A stretch of DNA of 41,284 nucleotides from contig JAJYAG010000040.1 in NCBI GenBank assembly GCA_021779665.1, positions 1-41,284 on the forward strand, read 5' to 3'. This DNA comes from Bacteroidota bacterium (GTDB lineage Bacteria; Bacteroidota; Bacteroidia; Bacteroidales; JAAUTT01). This document shows, one piece after another, positions 16,979 to 24,370 of this stretch; within the stretch, counting starts at the first letter, position 1; every line of letters starts with the position of its first letter. A program made the position numbers and the translations under genes. The notes under the pieces are model-generated. The model was not told the origin of the DNA. It saw only the letters and a list, made by a program, of their open reading frames with translations, and searched no databases.

Positions 16979-17722
16979 CTAAATACCTAAATCTTCAGTA
17001 GAGGAAACTTTTATAAGGTTATCCTTTTTTACTTTAAAATGGAATAACAATCCCTTTTCAGTATATAAAAGATATTTTTCCTTATTGAATTTGTAATAGA
17101 ACGCTCCTTTTTTAGACGATTCTTTTTCCTTTTCGTCAAGTTTATCAAGAAGGCCAATCTCGAGAATACGTTTGCGGAAGTTGCGTTTATCAAGCTGTTC
17201 CTGATTAATAGCTTCGTAGAGATTCTGAAGTTGAGGAAGTGTGAATTTTTCGGGCAGAAGTTCAAAACCGATGGGTTTACGGACAATTTTACTGCGTAAT
17301 GTTGATAAAGCCTTATTCACCATCTTGTTATGGTCGAATATTAATTTGGGAACTTTGTTTATCGCCACCCATTGAGCTCCATGTGCCTCGGCCAGTTTCC
17401 TGTCGTTTTCGTCAACCTTAATAAGTGCATAATAAGTAACGGAAATGGTTCGCTCGCCCGAGTCACGATTAACATCACCGTACGTAAAAAGTTGTTCCAT
17501 ATAAATATCATTAAGACCGGTGAGCTGGTGCAGGATTCTTCTGGCGCCGTCGTCAAGACTTTCGCTCTTATCGAGGAATCCTCCCATAAGCGACCACTCT
17601 CCTTTAGCAGGTTCGAATTTCCGTTTCAATAAAAGTAACTTCAGCTCGCCACCTTCAAAGCCGAAAATAATGCAATCGAGTGCAACATAGTGCTTGTCGT
17701 AATTCGAATAATAATTTCCCAT
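16979..17722 (-). CDS. araR: Nudix-fold transcriptional regulator of arabinose utilisation (AraR/NrtR type)
   Basis: A 247-aa protein: a Nudix-like N-terminal domain (residues about 10-145) and a C-terminal winged-helix domain (about 150-240, starting FELLPEKFTLPQLQNLYEAI). This is the architecture of NrtR regulators and of the Bacteroidota AraR repressor whose DNA binding is relieved by L-arabinose. The Nudix box (G48 to L70) keeps E54 and R62, but the catalytic glutamates of REuxEE are replaced by I63, Q66 and L67, so it should bind a ligand, not hydrolyse one. It lies just upstream of the symporter, araD and araB, on the same strand. A TAGTGTAAA half-site lies 20-30 bases upstream of its own start, a possible sign of autoregulation. 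Confidence 0.85.
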   Translation of the reverse strand: MGNYYSNYDKHYVALDCIIFGFEGGELKLLLLKRKFEPAKGEWSLMGGFLDKSESLDDGARRILHQLTGLNDIYMEQLFTYGDVNRDSGERTISVTYYALIKVDENDRKLAEAHGAQWVAINKVPKLIFDHNKMVNKALSTLRSKIVRKPIGFELLPEKFTLPQLQNLYEAINQEQLDKRNFRKRILEIGLLDKLDEKEKESSKKGAFYYKFNKEKYLLYTEKGLLFHFKVKKDNLIKVSSTEDLGI

Positions 17723-17800
17723 GGTAATAAAGTGCCTTTTTTACACTAATAACGTGCTAAGGTAATACAAATATGACTTAATCAAAGTGTTAATTTAAAA

Positions 17801-17826
17801 AAAGCCATCTGAAAACAGATGGCTTT
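17801..17826 (-). terminator. Rho-independent terminator after the galM-DUF1080 unit
   Basis: A perfect 11-bp stem, AAAGCCATCTG (17801-17811) with CAGATGGCTTT (17816-17826), around an AAAA loop. On the minus strand the stem runs into a TTTTTTT tract, 17 bases after the DUF1080 stop. It separates that gene from araR, which must have its own promoter in the remaining 80 bases or so. Confidence 0.85.
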
Positions 17827-17843
17827 AAAGTATAATTTTAAAT

Positions 17844-18536
17844 TTAAGGCAGTTTAATAATCTGAATGTTTCTGAAATTTATTTCAAAACCTTCGGATTC
17901 CAGACAGATGTATCCTTTTTTGCGATCTACTTTAACACCATTCACAAACTTACCGTTTACAGCTAATTTGATGGTACCGTCCACGCAAACAAGGTCGTAG
18001 CTGTTCCATTCGCCTTTGCCTTTGCAACGGTTTTCGACAGGGAAGCTTTTGTTGCCGTTTGGATTATCGGCCATAATGGGCAGCCCTCCCATTCCGAACA
18101 TTTCGCCATGAACCCGTGCTTCGGGTGGAGCAACGCCATCCTTTACATTCAATTTAATGAAATCGAGTTCGAGCATCTGAGCCTCAACTCCATCGGGTAA
18201 ACCCTTTGGACCGGGCTCTGCCTTGCTCCACACAAAAACTCCAGAGTTTCCTCCTGCTATATTGTGCTTCCATTCCACATGCAACACAAAGTTTTCGTAT
18301 TCATCTTTTGTGCGGACCACACCAATGGGATTACCTGAGCAAGTCAATTCCTTACCCTGAACTTTCCAGGTATCAGCTTTGGTACTCACCTGAATCCATT
18401 GTACCGGCTGTGCTTTGACCTTTTTACCAGAAACAACAGATGGCAGTTCTTCTCCAAAGGTGAATAATGGTTGTTGGGCCGTCATTCCGGCAAAAACAAA
18501 CATCATTAAGGCAACAGTACTACAAATTATTTTCAT
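17844..18536 (-). CDS. Secreted DUF1080 / 3-keto-disaccharide hydrolase domain protein
   Basis: A 230-aa exported protein made almost entirely of one DUF1080 (PF06439) domain, a concanavalin-like beta-sandwich. The signal peptide is MKIICSTVALMMFVFAGMTAQ. Family features are WKVQGKELTCSGNPIGVVRTK, the GGNSGVFVW motif, GEWNSYDLVCVDGTIKLAVNG, and the ending GYICLESEGFEINFRNIQI. Members of this family in Bacteroidota have been shown to cleave 3-keto-glycosides, but most are untested, so the activity here is inference. It begins 14 bases after galM and ends at a terminator, forming a two-gene unit. Confidence 0.87.
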   Translation of the reverse strand: MKIICSTVALMMFVFAGMTAQQPLFTFGEELPSVVSGKKVKAQPVQWIQVSTKADTWKVQGKELTCSGNPIGVVRTKDEYENFVLHVEWKHNIAGGNSGVFVWSKAEPGPKGLPDGVEAQMLELDFIKLNVKDGVAPPEARVHGEMFGMGGLPIMADNPNGNKSFPVENRCKGKGEWNSYDLVCVDGTIKLAVNGKFVNGVKVDRKKGYICLESEGFEINFRNIQIIKLP

Positions 18537-18550
18537 ACAAACAGGTTTTG

Positions 18551-19606
18551 TTACTTCACTAAAAATTTATGAACGCAGCAATGTTGGTACACTTCGCCCG
18601 GTTTCAGAATTGTGCTTGGGAAATGAGGCTCGTTAATGGAATCGGCAAAATGCTGGGTTTCGAGACAAAATGCCCAACGTTTGCCATATTTCTTTCCGCC
18701 TTTACCCTTTTCACCATCAATCCAGTTAGCAGTATATAACTGAACACCAGGCTGGGTTGTATAAACTTCCATCACTCTTCCGGAAACAGGATCGCTTGCA
18801 ATTGCAGCTAATCCCAACGTTCCTATGCGATGCTTCAGCACAAAATTGTGGTCGTAACCAACGCCAAACTTTATTTGCTCATAGGAATCCTTTTCAATAT
18901 CAGTTCCGAATTTCTTGGGAGATGTAAAATCCATCGGAGTTCCTTTAACCGAAAGTATTTCACCAGTTGGAGCACTGGTTTCGTCAACCGGTGTAAAGAA
19001 ATTGGCATTGATTTGCAGTTCCTGATTGTAAATATCGCCCGAGCCCTCTCCTGCAAGGTTAAAGTACGAATGGCTTGCCAGATTGAAAACAGTGGTCTTG
19101 TCAGTAGTGGCTTTGTAATCAAGACGCAGCTCGTTTTCATCAGTGAGTGTGTAGGTAACAGCAACATTCACGTTCCCGGGGTAACCTTCTTCACCGTCCT
19201 TCGAGAAATAAGTAAGCTCCAGCTTTGAAGCCGAAGCGCTTTTCACATCCCAAACAACTTTATCGTACCCGATTTTACCGCCATGAAGGTGGTTGGGACC
19301 GTTATTTACAGCAAGAGTATAATCTTTTCCTTCCAGGGTGAACTTACCCTTTGCAATGCGGTTGGCACAGCGTCCAACAATTGCACCCATGTAAGGATCG
19401 TTGCCATTAATATATTCAGCTATAGTATCATAACCCTGTACAATGTCGGCAAAATTCCCGTTTCTGTCGGGCACAAAAATGCTTACGATAATAGCTCCAT
19501 AGTTTGTTACCTGAGCAACTACGCCATTTTTATTCTTCAAAGTATATAAGGCAGTGGCTTTGCCATTATGAGTCGATTTAAATGCTTCTTCTTTAATTAA
19601 GTTCAT
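18551..19606 (-). CDS. galM: Aldose 1-epimerase (mutarotase)
   Basis: Interconverts the alpha and beta anomers of galactose, glucose or arabinose. The 351-aa cytosolic protein has the family landmarks GRCANRIAKGKF, the H106 motif (PNHLHGG), the catalytic acid H179 (ASHSYFNLAG) and the general base E316 (CLETQHFADS). It has no signal peptide. It is transcribed toward the DUF1080 gene, and between it and galK lies a repeat of paired hairpins, which may split the transcript. In this locus it would help sugar entering from polysaccharide breakdown reach the anomer required by galactokinase. Confidence 0.93.
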   Translation of the reverse strand: MNLIKEEAFKSTHNGKATALYTLKNKNGVVAQVTNYGAIIVSIFVPDRNGNFADIVQGYDTIAEYINGNDPYMGAIVGRCANRIAKGKFTLEGKDYTLAVNNGPNHLHGGKIGYDKVVWDVKSASASKLELTYFSKDGEEGYPGNVNVAVTYTLTDENELRLDYKATTDKTTVFNLASHSYFNLAGEGSGDIYNQELQINANFFTPVDETSAPTGEILSVKGTPMDFTSPKKFGTDIEKDSYEQIKFGVGYDHNFVLKHRIGTLGLAAIASDPVSGRVMEVYTTQPGVQLYTANWIDGEKGKGGKKYGKRWAFCLETQHFADSINEPHFPSTILKPGEVYQHCCVHKFLVK

Positions 19607-19631
19607 TGTAAATGATTTTAAGATTAAAATG

Positions 19632-19747
19632 AAAACCTCACCCTAAATCCCTCTCCTATATGGAGAGGGACTTTGAAGATCTACGAATTAAGAGTTTTGC
19701 GTTCTTTCTCCCCTCTCTTTCAGGAGAGGGGGCGGGGGTGAGGTTTT
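19632..19747. repeat. Nested inverted repeat, REP-like extragenic element
   Basis: Outer arms AAAACCTCACCC (19632-19643) and GGGTGAGGTTTT (19736-19747) are exact reverse complements. Inside are two further hairpins: CCCTCTCC/GGAGAGGG (19649-19656 with 19662-19669) and CCCCTCTC/GAGAGGGG (19710-19717 with 19724-19731). The whole could fold as a three-way cruciform. It fills the gap between galK and galM and codes for nothing. The sequence is far more G+C-rich than its surroundings, which suggests a dispersed repeat present elsewhere in the genome; only one copy is seen here. Confidence 0.75.
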
Positions 19748-19773
19748 AAGGTTTTAAACCTCTTCTGATAATA

Positions 19774-21060
19774 TTATAACAGATCTACCTTAACCGAACC
19801 TTTTGCACGGATAAATAATTTATGACACCTACCTTCTCCAAAAACATGTTCTAAGGTAGAAACATACTTGTCGAGCAGGTTCTGAGGAACAAAAGCCTGG
19901 ATAGTACCGGCAAAACCGCCACCATGAACACGCCATGCACCCTGTCCTTTCAATACCATTTCGCTTAAAGCCAATGCAAGCGAAACCCCTTGTTCGCGAA
20001 CATTGTTCACAGGGAAAATATTCTGGTTATACATGTAAGAGCTGTAGCCCGACTCGATAACCATATTGAGGAACGATTTGAAATCGTTTTTCTCCAATGC
20101 TGCTACCTGATCAACAACACGCTGATTATCACCAAGGAAGTGATAAGCACGCAATAAAGCACGGTCGCCGACTTTTTCCCGAATTTTCGGAGCAATATCC
20201 ACAACCTGTTCCAGGTTAACCTGACGAAGTACTTTTTTACCTAACTCAGCTGCTACGGCTCTCATATCGGTAGGCAAAGAGGCATATTCGTCGTTGAGAT
20301 CGGCGTGATTTCCACCAGTATCGGTAATTACGAGGGCAAAACCGGTTGATACGAAATCGAAGTTCACTTTTTTAACGATAGGCTTGGAAGGATCTTCAAA
20401 ATCGATGGTAATTAAACCTCCCATGGAGCAGGCTGTCTGGTCCATTAAACCGCAGGGTTTTCCAAAGAAGTTATTTTCAGCATACTGACCAACAATTGCG
20501 TTCTGAACCGGATCGAGTTTACCATCGTTGAAAAGCTCGCTGATGATAGCACCTACCATTACTTCGAATGAAGCCGAAGAGCTTAATCCCGAACCTTTGG
20601 GTACACCGCCATCAATACAGGCATCGAAACCACCTATATTAAAACCTAATTCTTTTAAGCGTGCACTAACACCGCGAACCAGCGATTCGGAAGTATAGAA
20701 TTCACTTTTATCGGGAGTTAATTTATCAAGGTCAACAACAATTTTAGGGTAGCCAACCGATTCGATGGTAACAATATTTGTATTGTTTTTAGCTGCAACG
20801 GCAACATTATCCATGTTAACAGCACCCGCTAAAACGCGTCCGAAGTTATGGTCGGTGTGATTACCACCAATTTCTGTACGGCCGGGAGAACTGAAAACCT
20901 CTGCCTCATCTTTACCAAAAGCTGATTGAAACTTTTTGAGGAGGTTGGTATAACGGTCAGCCTGTTTTTGCAACGTAGCTGCATCTTTACCATAGAGTTC
21001 GAAAAAGGCTTTATTCTGTCCTTTATTGATTGCAGAGATGATTGAATCTATTTTTCCCAT
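19774..21060 (-). CDS. galK: Galactokinase
   Basis: GHMP-family kinase that phosphorylates D-galactose at C1 to start the Leloir pathway. The 428-aa protein has the galactokinase signature at residues 60-72 (GRTEIGGNHTDHN; the usual form is GRxxxxGEHTDYN, so the Glu is replaced by Asn as in several Bacteroidota enzymes), the ATP-binding PKGSGLSSSASFE loop, the catalytic aspartate region GLMDQTACSMGG, and the C-terminal GGGFAGTIQAF motif. Length is slightly above the usual 390. galT and galE are not in the window. A large hairpin lies about 50 bases upstream of its start. Confidence 0.94.
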   Translation of the reverse strand: MGKIDSIISAINKGQNKAFFELYGKDAATLQKQADRYTNLLKKFQSAFGKDEAEVFSSPGRTEIGGNHTDHNFGRVLAGAVNMDNVAVAAKNNTNIVTIESVGYPKIVVDLDKLTPDKSEFYTSESLVRGVSARLKELGFNIGGFDACIDGGVPKGSGLSSSASFEVMVGAIISELFNDGKLDPVQNAIVGQYAENNFFGKPCGLMDQTACSMGGLITIDFEDPSKPIVKKVNFDFVSTGFALVITDTGGNHADLNDEYASLPTDMRAVAAELGKKVLRQVNLEQVVDIAPKIREKVGDRALLRAYHFLGDNQRVVDQVAALEKNDFKSFLNMVIESGYSSYMYNQNIFPVNNVREQGVSLALALSEMVLKGQGAWRVHGGGFAGTIQAFVPQNLLDKYVSTLEHVFGEGRCHKLFIRAKGSVKVDLL

Positions 21061-21112
21061 TTGATAGTTGTTTTTAGAATTGATGAAAATGCAATATTAA
21101 AAAATTATCGTT

Positions 21113-21169
21113 ACCACTTCATCATTGTTCATAAATATTAAGTGTACTTTAAACAATGATGAAGTTGGT
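21113..21169. promoter_or_regulatory. Long inverted repeat between GH43 and galK (attenuator or terminator)
   Basis: ACCACTTCATCATTGTT (21113-21129) pairs with AACAATGATGAAGTTGGT (21152-21169) over 17 bp with one bulged base, enclosing a 22-base loop. The loop contains TTAAGTGTA, the same nine bases as the half-site of candidate AraR operator 1. On the minus strand an AT-rich stretch with TTTTTT follows about 9 bases after the stem. It could end the GH43 transcript, structure the galK leader, or present a regulator site; sequence alone cannot decide. Confidence 0.55.
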
Positions 21170-21216
21170 ACTCCGGATCTTCTCAATAAAACAGCTTATT
21201 AAAAAGTTTGTTGCCA

Positions 21217-22797
21217 CTATTCCTCAGGCTGATAATCAAACCAGTCGAAATAAGCCGGAACCTTGGCAATTTTACCATTTCCGGTGCTGTACAAACCCAT
21301 GTAAACGCCTGTAAAACCACCAGCCACTTCCGACGACAAAAACTTCGTTTCCACAGTCCCCATTGCAATTCCATCGTTTGAACTTTCTTCTTTAAAGCTG
21401 AAGGTATAATTGAGCGGTTCTCCCTTAACTGTTAAAAGAACTTTAGTTGTGGATACCTGTACCTTTTTTTCGACGTGATTTATCTGGCCCAACTTATATT
21501 TTAGTACCACAAAAAATTTGTTGTCCTCGTTTGTGAGGCATAGATCGTAATGATGCTTTTCGTCCATAAAAACTGTTATGCCCGCCTCATCGTTCATTCC
21601 TGCATTTTCAAAATTCAAAGGAACATTCGTTTCAAACTTAAAATGCTGCTGGCGACGTCCGATAAAAGTGGGACTGGCAACATCGTTAAGAGTTACTTCA
21701 GAACCTTTTAATGCAAGAAAACCGGGTTTTTGAGTCAGACTGTAATTTGCTTCCATGGGATTTCGCAGAAAATTCCAATAAGGCTGAAAGGCAGAATTAT
21801 CGAAGTCTTCCTTACCATTCTGTCGCTCAGCCTTCTTTTTATAGAATGAAGGAACTTTGTTAACCACACTGGCTGTGTCCTGTTCGTTCATATAAGGCCA
21901 GCCTTCCTTGTTCCATTGAATGGGCATCAGGAAGGTTTCGCGGCCAAGATGATGGAAGTTTCCTCCAACCGGCCTGAACGCCAGAAACACCATCCACCAG
22001 CTATTGTCGTGTGCCTGGATTATATCGGCATGACCCGTTCCCTGGATAGGACTATGCTGGCCATGACGGGTGCGATGCGTGATTATTGGGTTATCGGGGT
22101 TGCTCTCGTATGGTCCCCAGATACTTTTGCTGCGTGCAATAGTTTCCATGTGGCCATATTCGGTTCCTCCTTCGGCAATCATCAGGTAATACCAGCCATT
22201 CAGCTTGTAAATATGAGGAGCTTCGGGGTAGCGACCTCCGGTTCCTGTCCATATCGTTTTTATCTCGCTCAGGATCTTTCCGGTTTTGATATCGATTTTC
22301 GAAAGCACAATACTTCTGTTGCCCGTGGAAGTGAAGTAAACCTCGCCATTATCGTCAAAAAATATGGTAGGATCAATACCACCCTGCTTTACCCAAACGG
22401 GCTCGCTCCATTCTTTGGCGGGATCGGTGGTTGTAACATAAAAATTGCCGCCACCCGACACATTGGTAGTCACCATATAAAAAGTACCATTGTTGTAACG
22501 AATTGTTGGAGCATAAATACCTCCTGAACTGCGAACTTTTTCAAGCGGTAGCTGCGATTTTCGGGTTAAACAGTTACCAACCTGAGTCCAGTTTACCAGG
22601 TCCTTGCTGTGAAACACCGGAACACCCGGGAAAAATTGAAACGAACTGGTAACCAAATAATAATCGTCGCCATTACGACAAATACTTGGATCGGGATAAA
22701 AGCCCGGAATGACGGGGTTTTTGTAGGTATTACCCTGAGCCATGGCCGTTAAAGCCAGAAGAAGGTCAAAAGTGAATAGTAAAAAAAGTTTTTTCAT
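21217..22797 (-). CDS. Secreted glycoside hydrolase family 43 (beta-xylosidase / alpha-arabinofuranosidase type)
   Basis: Inverting five-bladed beta-propeller glycosidase. I start it at the ATG that gives MKKLFLLFTFDLLLALTAMAQ (526 aa), a clean signal peptide; an ATG four codons upstream is less likely. Catalytic residues are visible: base D36 (GFYPDPS), pKa modulator D142 (GIDPTIFF) and acid E192 (YPEAPHIY). After the propeller (to about residue 310) comes a C-terminal beta-sandwich domain (about 330-526) of the type joined to GH43 xylosidases. It would release arabinose or xylose from plant polysaccharide outside the cell, feeding the ara genes downstream. No SusC/SusD pair lies nearby, so this is not a standard polysaccharide utilisation locus. 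Confidence 0.93.
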   Translation of the reverse strand: MKKLFLLFTFDLLLALTAMAQGNTYKNPVIPGFYPDPSICRNGDDYYLVTSSFQFFPGVPVFHSKDLVNWTQVGNCLTRKSQLPLEKVRSSGGIYAPTIRYNNGTFYMVTTNVSGGGNFYVTTTDPAKEWSEPVWVKQGGIDPTIFFDDNGEVYFTSTGNRSIVLSKIDIKTGKILSEIKTIWTGTGGRYPEAPHIYKLNGWYYLMIAEGGTEYGHMETIARSKSIWGPYESNPDNPIITHRTRHGQHSPIQGTGHADIIQAHDNSWWMVFLAFRPVGGNFHHLGRETFLMPIQWNKEGWPYMNEQDTASVVNKVPSFYKKKAERQNGKEDFDNSAFQPYWNFLRNPMEANYSLTQKPGFLALKGSEVTLNDVASPTFIGRRQQHFKFETNVPLNFENAGMNDEAGITVFMDEKHHYDLCLTNEDNKFFVVLKYKLGQINHVEKKVQVSTTKVLLTVKGEPLNYTFSFKEESSNDGIAMGTVETKFLSSEVAGGFTGVYMGLYSTGNGKIAKVPAYFDWFDYQPEE

Positions 22798-22899
22798 AGG
22801 ATAAATCATTTTGATGCTAAAATAAAGAATTCACAGAAAGTACCATCAAAAAAGCATAGTGCAATTCAATACACCATTTCCCTCCCACCTTAAATCACT

Positions 22900-22942
22900 T
22901 CTTTCGCTCTCCTTTCGCTCTTCCTTCGTTCTTCTTTCGCTC
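22900..22942. repeat. Pyrimidine-rich tandem repeat (CTTTCGCTC-like units)
   Basis: Four degenerate copies of a roughly 10-base unit, TCTTTCGCTC, CCTTTCGCTC, TCCTTCGTTC and TCTTTCGCTC, in direct repeat. They lie in the 238-base region between the divergent GH43 and AAA+ genes, which holds no coding sequence. All units are pyrimidines on the plus strand apart from one G in each. Possible roles include DNA structure or a regulator-binding array; none is shown. Confidence 0.6.
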
Positions 22943-23013
22943 AATTTTTTGCCGGTTGACAAACTAAAACCTTCCTTCTGAAAAATCGTTAATAAAGTTC
23001 GGCTTATTATCTT

Positions 23014-23021
23014 TATTTTTG
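23014..23021 (+). promoter_or_regulatory. Candidate -7 promoter element for the AAA+/TPR/GT51 operon
   Basis: TATTTTTG matches the Bacteroidota -7 consensus TAnnTTTG exactly and ends 14 bases before the ATG of the AAA+ gene. A matching -33 TTTG at the expected distance is not evident, so the site is plausible but not certain. Confidence 0.45.
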
Positions 23022-23035
23022 CATTTTAATTTTAT

Positions 23036-24364
23036 ATGGACGACATACAGAGTTTAAGGGAAGCATTAAGACAATCACCCAATAATATCCCTCTAAAAAT
23101 TTTATTAGCAGAAGCGCTTATAAAATCTGCCTTGTTCGATGAAGCCGAGCTGCAGATGAAGGAAGTCCTGGCTATTCAGCATGAGCATTTGAGAGCTAAC
23201 ATTCTGCTGGCCCGCATATTTTTTTTACAGAAAAAATATTCTGCCGCACTGGTCATACTCGAAGGCCTGGTTGAACGTGTCGACTCAAATCCTGAAATAC
23301 TGCTTCTTTATGCTAAAGCTTTGTTTAAGGAAGGTGCAAAAGAACAGGCACGCACTTATTACCAGAGAGCTTTAAAGATTAATTCATCGTATGTGGACGA
23401 AGAAATGGATAATGAATTCCGTCTTCGTCAGTACGAAAAAAACGTGGGCAATAATGAAGACGAAGAGGATTTTGATGATGAAGACGACAGCATCCAAAAT
23501 TTTGAAAAGCCCTCGATCAACTTCACGCATGTTGGCGGAATGCAATATGTAAAAGAGCAAATAGGACTGAAGATTATCAATCCGCTCAAGTTTGCAGACC
23601 TCTACAAAGCTTACGATAAAAAAATCGGCGGCGGCATTTTATTATACGGACCTCCGGGATGCGGCAAAACCTATATTGCCAAAGCCACCGCTGGCGAAAT
23701 CAATGCAAATTTTATCAATGTCAGCATTCACGATGTATTTGATATGTGGCTCGGTTCCTCGGAGCAAAAGCTTCATGCTTTTTTCGAAACCGCACGTAAA
23801 AATGCTCCCTGTGTACTGTTTTTCGACGAAATTGATGCCTTGGGCGCCAACCGTAACGACATGAAGAACCACGCGGGTAAGCACGTAATTAATCAGTTCC
23901 TGAGCGAACTCGACGGCGTGGCATCCAACAACGACGGCGTTCTGGTGCTTGGCGCCACCAACGTTCCATGGCATCTCGATCCCGCTTTCCGCCGTCCCAA
24001 CCGTTTCGACAGGATCATTTTTGTTCCGCCCCCCGATGTGGAAAGCCGAAAAAGCATTCTTGAAATACTTTTGCAGAAAAAGCCGGTGAACTCGATCGAT
24101 TATGCTACACTCGCTAAAAAAACAGCCGATTATTCCGGAGCCGACTTAAAAGCGCTTATCGATATATGTGTGGAAGATAAACTGAAGGAATCATTTTCGA
24201 GCGGTATTCCCACTCCTATCGCTACCAAGGACCTTGTGAAAGCGTTGGATAAGCACAAGCCTACAGCTGTAAAAGAGTGGTTTCAGGCTGCAAAAAATTA
24301 TGCTTTATATGCAAACGATACCGGTTTGTACGACGATATTGCCAAATATTTAAATCTGAAGTAA
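23036..24364 (+). CDS. TPR-AAA+ ATPase (classical-clade AAA, Cdc48/katanin-like module)
   Basis: A 442-aa ATPase that would remodel or extract protein substrates. Residues 1-120 form about three TPR-like helical repeats, then an acidic linker (139-152, mostly E and D) leads to one AAA module (160-400). Walker A is GPPGCGKT (205-212), the pore-loop motif is W238-L-G, Walker B is LFFDEID (261-267), sensor 1 is GATNV (306-310), and arginine fingers R320 and R323 sit in the second region of homology (RRPNRFD). No protease domain or membrane segment. A TPR-membrane protein follows after 6 bases, its probable adaptor or anchor, and a peptidoglycan glycosyltransferase after that. The substrate is unknown. 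Confidence 0.9.
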   Translation: MDDIQSLREALRQSPNNIPLKILLAEALIKSALFDEAELQMKEVLAIQHEHLRANILLARIFFLQKKYSAALVILEGLVERVDSNPEILLLYAKALFKEGAKEQARTYYQRALKINSSYVDEEMDNEFRLRQYEKNVGNNEDEEDFDDEDDSIQNFEKPSINFTHVGGMQYVKEQIGLKIINPLKFADLYKAYDKKIGGGILLYGPPGCGKTYIAKATAGEINANFINVSIHDVFDMWLGSSEQKLHAFFETARKNAPCVLFFDEIDALGANRNDMKNHAGKHVINQFLSELDGVASNNDGVLVLGATNVPWHLDPAFRRPNRFDRIIFVPPPDVESRKSILEILLQKKPVNSIDYATLAKKTADYSGADLKALIDICVEDKLKESFSSGIPTPIATKDLVKALDKHKPTAVKEWFQAAKNYALYANDTGLYDDIAKYLNLK

Positions 24365-24370
24365 CCCCTT

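Noticed and set aside
21916-22527. Open frame of 203 codons on the plus strand
   Set aside because: It lies wholly antisense to the GH43 gene, whose catalytic residues are all in the minus-strand frame, and its product has no recognisable domain or signal.
22900-22942. CRISPR array
   Set aside because: The repeat units are about 10 bases and directly joined with no spacers, and no cas genes are near; nowhere else in the window are regularly spaced repeats seen.
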